Assembly (NCBI GenBank): GCA_036362985.1
Contig: JAYGXS010000002.1
Location: 98,138,870 to 98,202,869, forward strand
From: Ligula intestinalis
Taxonomy: Eukaryota > Platyhelminthes > Cestoda > Diphyllobothriidea > Diphyllobothriidae
Reading direction: 5' to 3'
DNA length: 64,000 nt
The notes under the pieces were generated by a model that saw only the letters and a program-made list of their open reading frames with translations, did no database searches and was not told the origin of the DNA. Position numbers and translations under genes: made by a program. This document shows, one piece after another, positions 1 through 9,322 of this stretch. Every line of letters begins with the position of its first letter. The stretch's first letter is position 1.

Positions 1-110
1 CATGGATTCTGTAGATGGCTTCTTTCTTGTCGAGGTAGCCAACCCTATCCTTAGGGTGTACAGCTGAGTGCGTAAAGTAGGCAACTGTATGTGCGCCACT
101 TTTATTTGGT
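1..110 (+). repeat. Dispersed repeat, probable Penelope terminal (pLTR-like) segment
   Basis: The segment around the block agccaaccctatcc and gtgcgtaaagtagg recurs, diverged, at about 60840-60945 and 16371-16440 on the same strand. At 16 kb it directly follows a hammerhead-like tail, and at 1-200 and 60.8 kb it lies near Penelope fragments, so it is probably part of a Penelope terminal repeat. The assignment is inferred from context; the repetition is seen directly. Confidence 0.5.
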
Positions 111-199
111 GTTGCCGCAAGTGTCTTTCAACGAGTTCAAACACGTTCCTTATAAAAAGAAGGACTCGTCATGTGTTTGATTTGGGCACCTGAGTGGAA

Positions 200-960
200 C
201 TATCTGGTTCCTCTTTCTTGGATTGTTGTTGTCTCATGCATCAGCGTACAACGTCTCCGAGGTAAGCATTGCGGAAAAAACAATTCAAACAGATAATTGA
301 GCTCGTTTCGGTAGTTTTTTTCGTCAGAGCAGCGCGTCTTTGCTTGGCGTAGCAGACTGTTGGCAGTAATCCTTTTGTGAGATATGGGGCTGTTGCTCTC
401 ATAGTTAAATATAACTTCCGCGTATGTCTCTTTGTGGTAAATGGATGTTTGCGATGTCCCGTCGGCATTTTGCTGCACGAGAACATCCAGAAATGGGCGT
501 TTGTCGTAAACCTCCTTCTCGAGCGTAAATTGAATGCCCAGAATGGTTGAGTTGATGGTCTTGTGGAGAGCTTTAAAATGATCCCTTTTAGCGACAGCAC
601 ATATGTTGTCTAAATACCGTACCCACAACTTCGGGTTAATCGAAGGGCCATTGATTCTAGCCTCTGCAAGTAATCTAGATATGGGTGACCGCATTGGAGT
701 TCCTGTTTATTTTTGATAGTACTGATGATCAAATGAAAAATATTTTTTTTGACAAAGGCCCACAAGGTCCAGAAAGGCAGTTGCAGGAACCTTTGTTTTG
801 TAGCTTTTCAGGGCTTCCTCTGGGCTTTGCCTTGCTACAGCGGGCGGTATGAGCGTAAACAGGGAAACGACGTAGTATGAGACCATTATCTCATCACAGG
901 CGACCATGATTCACTTAATTTCTGAAGAAACTCTTTTCTATTTGCCTTTAGTAATAGTCC
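200..960 (-). pseudogene. Penelope-like element reverse transcriptase fragment, inactive
   Basis: The minus strand reads a Penelope-type RT in two frames. The upstream part (about 960-707) carries the palm motif DEIMVSYYVVSLFT, which in intact elements reads DEVMVSFDVVSLFT. The downstream part (694-200) carries MRSPISRLLAEA, WVRYLDNICAV, FLDVLV and SNSPISHKR. The catalytic YVDD box is changed to YLDN and the first palm Asp is replaced by Tyr, so two of three metal-binding Asp positions are lost. A frameshift near 700 separates the halves. No GIY-YIG domain follows before the window edge. It is a dead 5'- and 3'-truncated copy. Confidence 0.85.
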
Positions 961-1759
961 TTCTAGAGTCGCTATACGACAGCCCGCTTTGCGACGAGAA
1001 CCGACAGCACAACGAAGCCTTTGGATAAATGCTCAAAACAGCACTTGTTCGAACCCCGGATGCCCACACCTGACTTTTTGTAGAACTGACTGGCTGACGA
1101 CGGTTATGAAAATTTCTGTCTCCATTGTTTCCATCGAAAGTCATCATCTACGGGGATAACTAAATATTGATCGAGCTGATAAGAGTAACGGACAAACCAG
1201 GACCCGTAGGCTGATCGATATGCATCCCACTACTAACACAGTGATGGTACATCCAAAACCATACTGAACTCTTGGATTTTAATCAATGTGTACGGGGCCC
1301 AAGAAACTGCATTGGTGGGCAATTCTTGATACTATTGAAAGTATTCATTTAGTGCACTATAAAAATGGTCCCGACTCCCTCGTGAGTGTTGGTGCTCCCA
1401 GCCAAAGCAACGAGCCCATCGCTATCTTGTTAAAATTTGGATAAATTTTTAAAAAACACCTGGCGTTGGGTAAGGCTGGCTGAGGACGGCTAAAATATCT
1501 GAAGCGGCCATCTACTTATTCCTTGACTCTATCAGTGCTCATTATATGTTGCTATTATAAGTACTGCTGCGACTGATTACTGGGCTCTAGATTAAACTGA
1601 TAAGAACAACGGATCAAGCAGGTTCGTAAACAAATCGGTGTGTTCCCACCTGTACTAAAATATTGCAAATTGTTCCTTTCGCACCATACTGAGCACAAGA
1701 AATTGCTTTGGTGGATAGTTCTAATACTCTAGCTGTTAGTGCTTTCTGCTGATATCACC
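961..1759. other. No recognisable gene
   Basis: About 800 bases with only short ORFs on either strand. Nothing resembles a known domain, and no repeat shared with the rest of the window was noticed. Confidence 0.4.
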
Positions 1760-1850
1760 GACGCAGTCTCCGCCACGGATATCAAAACGTCAGGCGAATA
1801 AAAGTCTTGTTCCAGCTATCGCATCATCTCGTTCTCCTTCTCAGTTCCTA
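1760..1850 (+). repeat. Hammerhead-tail repeat, degenerate copy
   Basis: Contains aaaacgtcaggcgaataaaa followed by ttgttccagctatcgcatc and a pyrimidine-rich ctcgttctccttctc. The same order (gaaacgtcagg, aataaaa, gttccag, cgatcg, cttcttct) is present at nine other places listed in this annotation. The CTGATGA half of the core is decayed here. Confidence 0.6.
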
Positions 1851-1966
1851 AAACTTTTGAACAATATGCATAAACTGCACTTTAAAATGTACTTCAATCA
1901 ACCTTAAACACTTAGATCAGTTAGTTTTCACCAAAGTAAAGTACCCCAAGTGTATTCTCAAAGCGT

Positions 1967-2696
1967 TTACTGTGTAAACAGATCGCAAAGTTCTCTCACG
2001 AGGCGTACTTTATCCGCTAGTCCGTTGTGAGTACGTTCAGTAAAGGCACTTTTGAATTGATCCGGCAACACTCCCTTCAGGTAATTCGCAGACATCCACA
2101 CGGTCCCCCCCAAAACCTGGAAGACATTCCAACTGTCAAACCATTCCAAAAGGCGATTCATAACGATGATTGGGCAGTACGACATTATGACAGTAGTGTA
2201 TCCGTTCCTCATAGAGATTTACGCCTAGACAGCTGCGTGACAGAAATACTTAAATGCTTCGAAGATGGCAGAAGCCTTAACCAGAGCGTCACTGACATCG
2301 CAAAAAGTGTGAGGAGGCCACCCCACAACATGGTGGGTACCTAACAACGCCCTGTCTTGGTCCATTTATTGCTAAAATCATGGCTGAAAGACCACCAAAC
2401 CTCTCTGTGCTAACAGCTGCTGAGAAATGAACTGGCACTTGGGTCCCATTTCAAGGAAGCGAAAGTCTAAGTAAGCACCTGAGTCAGGCTCTATCAAACA
2501 GCTTTCTAGAAACTGAGGTCCGTGTACAGCATGGATAGTGCTGCAAGCAAAAGTCCACAATTTGCGTAGGACTGGTTAGCACTCGCAAACAAACATGAAG
2601 TACTGTTTGAATGCAAATTATCGTGCAGTCTAAAGGCAAATATTTTCAGACACGTCAGACGGTCGGATGTTTGATGAGTTTCTTCATGACCTTTTA
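1967..2696 (-). other. Unrecognised minus-strand reading region
   Basis: Consecutive minus-strand frames of 60-81 codons overlap across 1967-2742, next to a foldback element. One fragment reads VLPDQFKSAF and TERTHNGLADKVRL, and another reads LDFRFLEMGPKCQF. They look protein-like but I do not recognise the family. They could be a decayed transposase, since the foldback TIR starts at about 2697, or chance ORFs: an overlapping plus-strand ORF of 105 codons covers 2027-2344. Splice sites were not resolved. Confidence 0.25.
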
Positions 2697-3543
2697 CAAA
2701 GAGTCGATTCTGTAAAAAATGGCAACATAAGAGGTATGTCATTTATCATTGATTTTGACTGCCTTTATAAATTCAAATATTTTTATAGAAAACATGCACA
2801 AAAATATTCTTTTTTTGCGCCCGTTTCGTAGCAAGTTACGCCTTCTTTAAATTATATACTTAAAGAAAGGGTATCTTTCGATGAAAAATGTTTTGTAATC
2901 ATGAGATTTTTTAGGACAGTAAGGTGCTCATTCATATGCATCGTATCCATCAATTTAATAATGCTGCCCTAAACGTAAAGAGCATGATTCACTCTATTGC
3001 AAAATTTCCTCCGAACTATGTGGCATCTAAAACAGGATGTACACAAAATGCAGTTTGCAAACCTTGAATTCAGGTCTAGCAGTCGCTATGATGCAAACTT
3101 ATTCGGCAATTTAAAAATTGCCAAGACGCCCGTCGGAGAATTCAAAACAGTATTTGGCGAGCATACACACCTTTTGATAAATACTATCAACCCCAACATT
3201 CCCTCCCCTATTTCCAGGCTTAATTTACCCTTAATGATGAACATAGTTTCCCGTATGGTACACTTTACCCCTTTCCCATGTAATGAAATAATCCGAGAAG
3301 AATTTATGGAAAGTTACGCATACTCGCCAAATACTCATCTGAAGTTACAAATTGTTTTAAAACCGAAGCATACATTTCTTCAAGCGTACAATTTAAACAA
3401 GACATAATTTTCTATCAAATTGTACAAGGAAGAAGGTTTTCGTTCATGCTTTACATAAAATATAAATTTATGAAGGCAGTTAATACCAATTATAAAAATG
3501 CATACTCCTTAAGTTGCCAATTTTTACAGAATCTACTTTTTGT
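2697..3543. mobile_element. Foldback element with about 150-bp terminal inverted repeats
   Basis: The left end (gattctgtaaaa then tggcaacataagaggtatg) is the reverse complement of the right end (catactccttaagttgcca then ttttacagaatc), and similarity continues inward for roughly 150 bases, including a block with ttatagaaaacatgcac. A second copy lies at 33069-33690 and parts of a third near 10020-10460. The interior carries a 136-codon plus-strand ORF (2997-3407) with no family I know. This is probably a non-autonomous DNA transposon (MITE or foldback type). No transposase is recognisable. Confidence 0.7.
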
Positions 3544-4014
3544 GGGCAGTTAGGAAGATCGTTAAAAATCTGGCATCCCAAAGTGACTGAAAAGACCTGC
3601 TATTAGGCTGCACAATAATCTGCATCACAACCCTACTTAATGTTGATTTGCGAGCGATAACCTGTCTTTTCCAAATTGCGGAGTTTACTTGCAACCCTCA
3701 CCATACTGTCTCGTTCTCGTCTACTGTCATCCTTTGTGGAGAGACCAGTTCAGCTCAGTTTTATTAGGGAAATATAGGTAAAAACCTTTGAACTCCCTCT
3801 TTGTACATAGCTATGATGCAGAACATGCGGCGTTGCCAGTAATGCCCGCATAAAAGAAACGGTCAATCTCTCTCCCACGGTCACACACGTTCTTCCAAGA
3901 CTGGCTTCACCCTGCACCCGTATGACCTTGTTGGCGCTATTTGGCCGACTCCCTTGAGGAAGCAAGATACGCGAAACATTGGTTCAGAAGAAGGAGATGC
4001 GACCACTGGAACAA
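3544..4014. other. Intergenic, contains a short dispersed repeat
   Basis: No gene is recognised. The block 3781-3843 (aacctttgaactccctcttt, acatagctatgatgcagaac) is almost identical to 11628-11690 in the same orientation. This looks like a fragment of an unnamed repeat. Confidence 0.5.
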
Positions 4015-4492
4015 GAATTTTCTTGCCCTGACGTTTTGAATTCCGTCGGGAATCCTTAATCATAGGTAATGGTACAATAGTGTGAGTAATGCGCACTTAG
4101 GGGTGAAACATACACACATTGCACAGTAAATTATAGCTCGTAGCGGTTATCCGCATGCGTACTGTAATTATCCAGTGCGGTAGCCACCACTTGGGTCNNN
4201 NNNNNNNCTTGACACTTCGAGTTCGACTCATTAATTGCCGCGATTTCCGTGTCCATGTCGGCTGCAGGCTTGGTAATTCCGCGAAAATGCTGCGCGTCAT
4301 ATTTGTTTTTGTGCACGGCCTTTCAATGTGACCGAAGCTTTTGCTCAGACAATGCCTCAGTACACCGTATGGGAACGCCAAATCGTTGCGCTGGTTGATG
4401 TACTGGGGGCCTGAGAACCATGACTCGAGCAGCTCGCGGCTCGCGCGGTTGTCACCCCCTGCGAAAATTCCGGCCTCGTCATAAAGAAGCAA
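4015..4492 (-). pseudogene. Penelope-like GIY-YIG C-terminal fragment with hammerhead tail
   Basis: The minus strand reads NRASRELLESWFSGPQ, then NDLAFPYGVLRHCL, a tail highly similar to the GIY-YIG product at 59485-60048. Its 3' noncoding end (4130-4015) carries the block ggtgaaacatacacacattgc, also seen at about 59457, and then the decayed hammerhead tail caaaacgtcagg. A 10-N gap at 4198-4207 interrupts it. Only the C-terminal part of the endonuclease remains. It is arranged head to head with the plus-strand copy that follows. Confidence 0.75.
4198..4207. other. Assembly gap (10 N)
   Basis: Ten consecutive N interrupt the minus-strand Penelope fragment. The arrangement of the inverted copies around it should be read with caution. 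Confidence 0.99.
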
Positions 4493-4830
4493 AGCAAACC
4501 AAAAGAATCCGTCATGCGGGAAGAGCCGGGGTCAATAAAAACTCTGACGACAGTGAGCATAAGTATCGCGCAATTGCCAAACCCACATCCGACACAAACA
4601 AGGAAATTGCGGCAACTAATGAGTGGAATAACCGCTGCAAACTATAAATACCCTGCAATCTGTGCATGCTTCACCCCTATCTTCGCATGACTCAGACTAT
4701 TGTACCATTACCTAAGATTAAGGATCCCCGACGGAATCCTAAACGTCAGGACAATAAAACTTTTGTTCCAGTGGTCGCATCTCCTTCTTCTAATCTGCTT
4801 CCTGGAAGTCGCATATTCACCGCTATTGGC
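4493..4830 (+). pseudogene. Penelope C-terminal tail plus hammerhead tail, inverted partner of 4015-4492
   Basis: The plus strand reads KQTKRIRHAGRAGVN and DTNKEIAATNEWNN, the same product tail as on the minus strand next door, followed by cttcacccctat, then taaacgtcaggacaataaaa, gttccagtggtcgc and gcttcctggaa. The pair forms a large imperfect inverted repeat centred near 4450. The order coding tail, then hammerhead-like core, then tail matches the layout expected at a Penelope 3' end. Confidence 0.65.
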
Positions 4831-6282
4831 AAACATTGGTTGTAGCGAGGAGAGTGCGCTGAGCCGTCGAACGCACCCTATATGTCCATTCCCAGGTACT
4901 AGCTACGGTCTGGACCAGTCAGTGCTGCGATATAACTAGCAACGTCCTTTTCGCGTGCCCTATAGACGAGCTACTCATCTATCCATCCATCCATCTACCC
5001 CACTCTACCCACAAACATCGGGGATCCACTCTGAACGGCTAGAATCCTATATGCCTGCAGAGGCAAGCAAAGGATCACAGGGTATAACTGGTAGGGATAA
5101 TTGATAGAAACACCATATTTACACAGAAAGTTGGCGAGGTGGAACAAACCTTCGTGTGGGCAGTTAGCTTTACAAACAAAGCTCAGACACAGGGGGCGTA
5201 AAAGTACAGATAACACACGGCGTCAGAAGGGGGTGTGGCAGAAACATTAGGTAGAAAAACTCCCAAACAGGCGAAGGCAACTTGATGCAAGTACAAACAG
5301 AACGAACTTCATACACACACACAAACACACCCAGGCGTAATGACAGATAGGCAAAAAAGGATGGAAAGAATTCGGTCGGAACGCGCGGAACTGGGTCTAC
5401 GTATCCCCGATTGATGAACTGAGCAGTAATGTGAAGTGGCCTCTTTACAAGTCTACCCGCGGAGTGGCTGAAGGTGGAAGAAAAAACACACAGAGAGTAA
5501 AACAGATACTGGCTAACCTATTTAAAACCTCCGACTGACAGTAAACGGCGCAGTGGATATCTACGCGCGAATCGATTTATAGAAGGGCAATGGGGTAGGG
5601 GCTCAGTGAATAGCAAACATGTGGACCGTCTACGCGGACCACACACGCCCTGGTCTGTACGACCTATTCCGGCGGTCGAGAGTACTTTTTAAAGACAGAT
5701 TTATTATGGGACAGAATACACCGAAGTGCACCTCGGTATCCGTCTCAGCCTATACAGTGACTGAGTTGACACAATTTGCCCCGTGAATGGGCCGCAGCCA
5801 ACACAGGGGCCAGATCAAGCTACAGCAGGCGTTACTCGGGTTGCTCGTTGGTAACAAGTGCCGAACATGCAGAGGGGGGTGGGGAGGGACGTAGTGGTGC
5901 AAGAATGCAATAAGGTTGGCTGCGCCAACCTCCTGTACCTCATCCTACCTCTGGTCTCCCTGACTGTGACTTGCCACTGGGCTCGGGTCAATGAGGAGAG
6001 GGAGAGTCCGTATATTATAACGATTGGTTCAGCATCTCTAGTGTTATAAGGATGACATCTGACGTGTGCCAACGTCGAATTACGCCCTGTTAAAATCCCA
6101 AGGGAAGAACATAATAAAAAGGGCATACTTCTGGAATCCACCCGGAGGAAGGTTTATTTTGTACAAAACCCGGAGGAGCTGTTTTGGGTGGCTGTTTCCA
6201 CTGGTTGATCTCCAATGCGCTCTTTTTACTGCCTCGGGGGCAAACAAGCTTGTCTTCCGCAACCACTGTTGTAACTCTTGAA
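4831..6282. other. No recognisable gene
   Basis: No ORF with a recognisable family. A CATC microsatellite (4978-4995) is present. ORFs on both strands at 5815-6141 overlap each other and look like chance. A block near 6078-6130 resembles segments at 12482-12535 (plus) and 13755-13800 (minus), around ccaagggaagaac, so an undefined repeat is present. Confidence 0.4.
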
Positions 6283-6360
6283 CAATTTTATTCCCCATGT
6301 CATGTACTGGCCTGACGATGAATGACCGAAAACGATCGTTTGCCAACACGACTTTTCAAT
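6283..6360 (+). repeat. Penelope terminal repeat copy with hammerhead-like core
   Basis: 78 bases closely match 8455-8532 in direct orientation (ttattccccatgt, tactggcctgacgatgaatg). The match contains CTGACGA (6312-6318), nine bases, then GAAA (6328-6331), the core spacing of a hammerhead ribozyme with a very short stem II. Pairing in the nine bases is poor, so activity is doubtful. Direct repeats flanking a Penelope coding remnant fit the known pLTR layout of these elements. Confidence 0.6.
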
Positions 6361-6392
6361 CGTAGAAATGGGAATTTTCGCTGAACGAAGTA

Positions 6393-7162
6393 ACTCTCTC
6401 TCTCTCTGTGTCAGGGGACAGTGTCTTATAAGAGAGTATATAGTGCGCGTTCACCTATAGCATGATTGGCGCATTAGGACAACTGCGACCAGTGGCGCGC
6501 GCGAGCAAACGCGTGCACCTGTTTCCTCTCCAGAGGTTAAGGTCATCTCACGTGGACAGGCATCACCTGTATGCGGCCAGAGCTAACAAACAAAGACATT
6601 TGGCTAGGCTCGACACCTTAGGAAAGCCTCCAACCGTTGCTAGCATTTGGTGCGGCTAATATCCTAACACCTTAGACGTCGCCTTACCAGTTAGCTTGCT
6701 GCGTCTCCTAGAAAAGGCAGTCTTATGAATAGTTTTTTTCTGCCGTTGGAACGGTGGCCCTTGTGACACGCTATTCGATGTTTTGGAGGATGAACCTTTC
6801 GGGGTATCTGTCAGTACCCGTATGGTACTGCTAACTTAGTCGAACGCCGAGCCAAGAAAACCGTAAGAATGAGACAAAGAGAAGTCGGGTTGGCCGGAGA
6901 AAGGAGAAGTTTACTGCGACAAGCACGGTACAGCATGTCAGAGCAGTGTGTGCGGTCCCACAGAATTCGAAAACAACGATGGTGAGGTAAGTCCATTGGG
7001 CCAATCAGCTTTTGTCTGCTGGCGTGATTGGTGTGATTCAATTTAGAATTACCGATTGGGTGACTGCAATTTGTGTTTGCTGCCGGTGGCCAATCGATAG
7101 CCTGCTGTGCGCGCCGCTTGCGCAGGCTATCTATCTGTTAGGCGTATGCTAACAGAGTAATC
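6393..7162. other. No recognisable gene
   Basis: A short CT microsatellite starts at about 6391. Remaining ORFs (for example 6811-7041 minus) have no recognisable domain. Confidence 0.35.
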
Positions 7163-7184
7163 GTGGGAATAGACACATTTCCAG

Positions 7185-7500
7185 CAGTTTTCATTTTCGC
7201 CATTCTACTTTCACCGCGTTATGGGGATAAAGGCCAACTTCGGTTGCAGGCCACGTTCATGTGCATTTATTTCTTCACCTGCTACGAGATATATTGGCCA
7301 AAAACGCGACTTCAAGAGAAGAGCGTATGCGAACGCATACCAGCCTGGCTCGGCAAACGGTCTATTTTAAGTTCAAGCCTAGCACAGTTGATCGATATCA
7401 ACCATCAAATTGATGCGAGAGTGGCCTTTCAAGTCATATGCTAGGCACCCAAATACTAATCTAAAGGCCTGCACAAACGGGTGCTCGCAACAACCGAAAC
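7185..7500 (+). pseudogene. Degenerate Penelope GIY-YIG fragment
   Basis: Plus-strand translation around QATFMCIYFFTC, ERIPAWLGKRS and INHQIDARVAFQV aligns by eye with the better GIY-YIG copy at 7745-8437 ([36 protein letters not shown]). The Y-IGR core is lost. It stops at 7442, and similar coding potential continues in another frame (GLHKRVLATTE). It is an older tandem neighbour of the 7.7-kb copy. Confidence 0.75.
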
Positions 7501-7744
7501 AATGACAGTCTCTTTAGCAAAGACCAGAAGATGGCCAACCTTGGCCGACTACACAAGTGAATCCCATGCCACCCAAAGCCAGGCCGCAAGAAGTCACAGA
7601 GAGTAGCCAAATGCACGCCGATCTTGCGAACAGCCCTCCTCCATTTTGCCTACTCACCGGCCCCAGCTCGTTGGCACCAGGGTGCATAAGACGATGGAAC
7701 AGTGAGATAACACTGCATGTAACTGAATGCTTTAATTCTTACAA

Positions 7745-8437
7745 TTGTATGCCTTCCCGGCTGCAAACTTGCGGGTTCTTTTCACTAACTCTCCCCTTCT
7801 ACGAATGGGAGGTAAGGACAGACTACCGTTTCAGGCCACATCTATGTGCATCTATTCGTTCACCTGTTCCTCTGGAGCAGGCTATATTGGCCGAACAACG
7901 CGACGTCTGGAGAAGAGAATACGCGAGCACATACCAGCTTGGCTCAGCAGAGGGGAGAATAGACCGACTTCAAGCTCAATCCTCGCCCACCTAATTGATA
8001 CAAACCACCAAGTGGACGCGAGTGAAGCCTTTCGGGTCATATACCGCACGCCAACGCACTTCTCCAAAGGCCTGCGCAAACGGGTGTTAGCCACAGCAGA
8101 AGCAGTGGCAATCCGGCTAGCAAAACCCATTCTATGCTGTCAAAAGGCGCTGGTTAAAGCCATCGGCCTCCCTTGGCCGACTGCACGCGGAAATCCAACA
8201 CCTACTGAAGCCAAAGAAGACGAAGCTACGGAGAATAGTCAAACGCAAGCTGCGCGGCTGACATACAGAACTCAATCCGCGGACCGCGAGAACATCCCCC
8301 TGTCTCATCTGGGCATGGCAACCAGCGTCCTACCCGCGCAGGCGCCCGCGTTCAGGAGACGAAAGAAAACTCAGCTGCTTAATTACCCTCACCCTTTTCC
8401 TCCCCCTCCCCCCTTCCCTAACCTGACGATTATATAA
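7745..8437 (+). CDS. Penelope-like element C-terminus: GIY-YIG endonuclease domain (3' fragment)
   Basis: The 230-codon frame reads the end of the RT/linker ([14 protein letters not shown]), then the GIY-YIG endonuclease: SMCIYSFTC, the [13 protein letters not shown] core, REHIPAWL, SSSILAHLIDTNH, and a C-terminal [12 protein letters not shown]. In Penelope elements this domain nicks target DNA for retrotransposition. The RT is missing, so this is a 5'-truncated copy. It ends in a Pro-rich tail (PHPFPPPPPFPN) over a C-rich tract, followed by the pLTR-like repeat at 8455. It is closest to the 27.6-29.1 kb element. Inactive on its own. Confidence 0.85.
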   Translation: MYAFPAANLRVLFTNSPLLRMGGKDRLPFQATSMCIYSFTCSSGAGYIGRTTRRLEKRIREHIPAWLSRGENRPTSSSILAHLIDTNHQVDASEAFRVIYRTPTHFSKGLRKRVLATAEAVAIRLAKPILCCQKALVKAIGLPWPTARGNPTPTEAKEDEATENSQTQAARLTYRTQSADRENIPLSHLGMATSVLPAQAPAFRRRKKTQLLNYPHPFPPPPPFPNLTII

Positions 8438-8454
8438 TCGCTGTAATTAATTGA

Positions 8455-8600
8455 CCAATTTTATTCCCCATGTCCTGTACTGGCCTGACGATGAATGACC
8501 GAAAACGATCATTTGCCAACACGACTTTACAATTGTATTGGCCAGATGACGAATTGCTGAAAAAATATGTTTGCCAATATGACCTCCCAATCGTAAAATG
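8455..8600 (+). repeat. Penelope pLTR-like segment with hammerhead-like cores
   Basis: Direct repeat of 6283-6360, placed just after the GIY-YIG stop. The first core is CTGACGA (8485-8491) then GAAA (8501-8504). A second related block at about 8541-8600 (gacgaattgctgaaaaaat, tttgccaat) resembles 29270-29300 after the other Penelope element. Confidence 0.6.
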
Positions 8601-8916
8601 GGAATATTTGCAGAAGTATTCAGAGCTGTCTGCTTCTTCAAGTTCACAGTCAATAACCCTCCGGAGGTGCCGTCTCCTAGTCGGAAATTTACTTCAAAAA
8701 CGAGAAGGATTTACCACCAATTATAGGTAAGCCAACGGAATAAGCAATCTAATTCAGCCGGGACGCTATATATTGCAATGCTGGATTCCAGGTGGTCACC
8801 GGCTTAAAACCCCACACCGTTAAAACGTACAGGGCCCTTCCGAGACTGCGGTTAATCGCGTAGATGAACAGAATGGGGGATAAGACGCACACTTTGCAAA
8901 CACTAGAGCGGATGAG

Positions 8917-9031
8917 AAGAAGGAGAAGACTCGATCACTGGGACAATATGTTGATTCGCCTGACGTTTCGATATCCGTCGCGGATTCGTCATCAGAGACA
9001 TGAGTAGCAGCGATCGAGTCTTCTCCTTCTC
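8917..9031 (-). ncRNA. Hammerhead-ribozyme-like hairpin
   Basis: On the minus strand, CTGATGA (8995-8989) is followed by a stem made of ATCCG and CGGAT around a CGA loop, then GAAACGTC (8969-8962). This is the order CUGAUGA, stem II, GAAA of a hammerhead. One extra C sits between CUGAUGA and the stem. The core is enclosed by inverted arms of about 24 bases at 8917-8940 and 9008-9031 (gactcgatcactg against cagcgatcgagtc). Penelope elements are known to carry hammerheads in their terminal repeats. Cleavage cannot be judged by eye. Confidence 0.5.
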
Positions 9032-9274
9032 AATTGCTTCCTTGGACACGAATCTTCGCTTGTATTGACAAACTAGAGCGGATAGTAAACAGTTAGGAAG
9101 GCTTGCTACGGACTAGAATTCTGGTTTCATTGTTCGCGCCAGGCGCTGTATGGCTGCTACCAAGCATCTAGATCAAACCCAAAAACACAAAGGGAGGAGC
9201 ATGTCTTGTGACCGCAGGGTTACCAGCCCTTTTTTCTAAATAGCAACAGTAGCAGGCCAGAAAGCAGGACTCAC

Positions 9275-9322
9275 TTTCAGGAGTTGAGGTAGCTTCTGGT
9301 GTGAAAGGCTCCTTTTCTGTGG
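9275..9322 (-). CDS. HYOU1: HYOU1 exon 20 (48-nt microexon, last one found)
   Basis: Preceded by cttccag and followed by gtgagt on the minus strand. It encodes [16 protein letters not shown] and has phase 1 at both ends, like exon 19. It lies behind a long polypyrimidine tract. At least one more exon must follow because no stop is present. Confidence 0.8.

Noticed and set aside
1..9274. Search for the HYOU1 stop codon with a KDEL/HDEL-type end
   Set aside because: No minus-strand (K/H)DEL-stop or similar tetrapeptide in a plausible exon was found by eye; the last exon may lie outside the window or be diverged.
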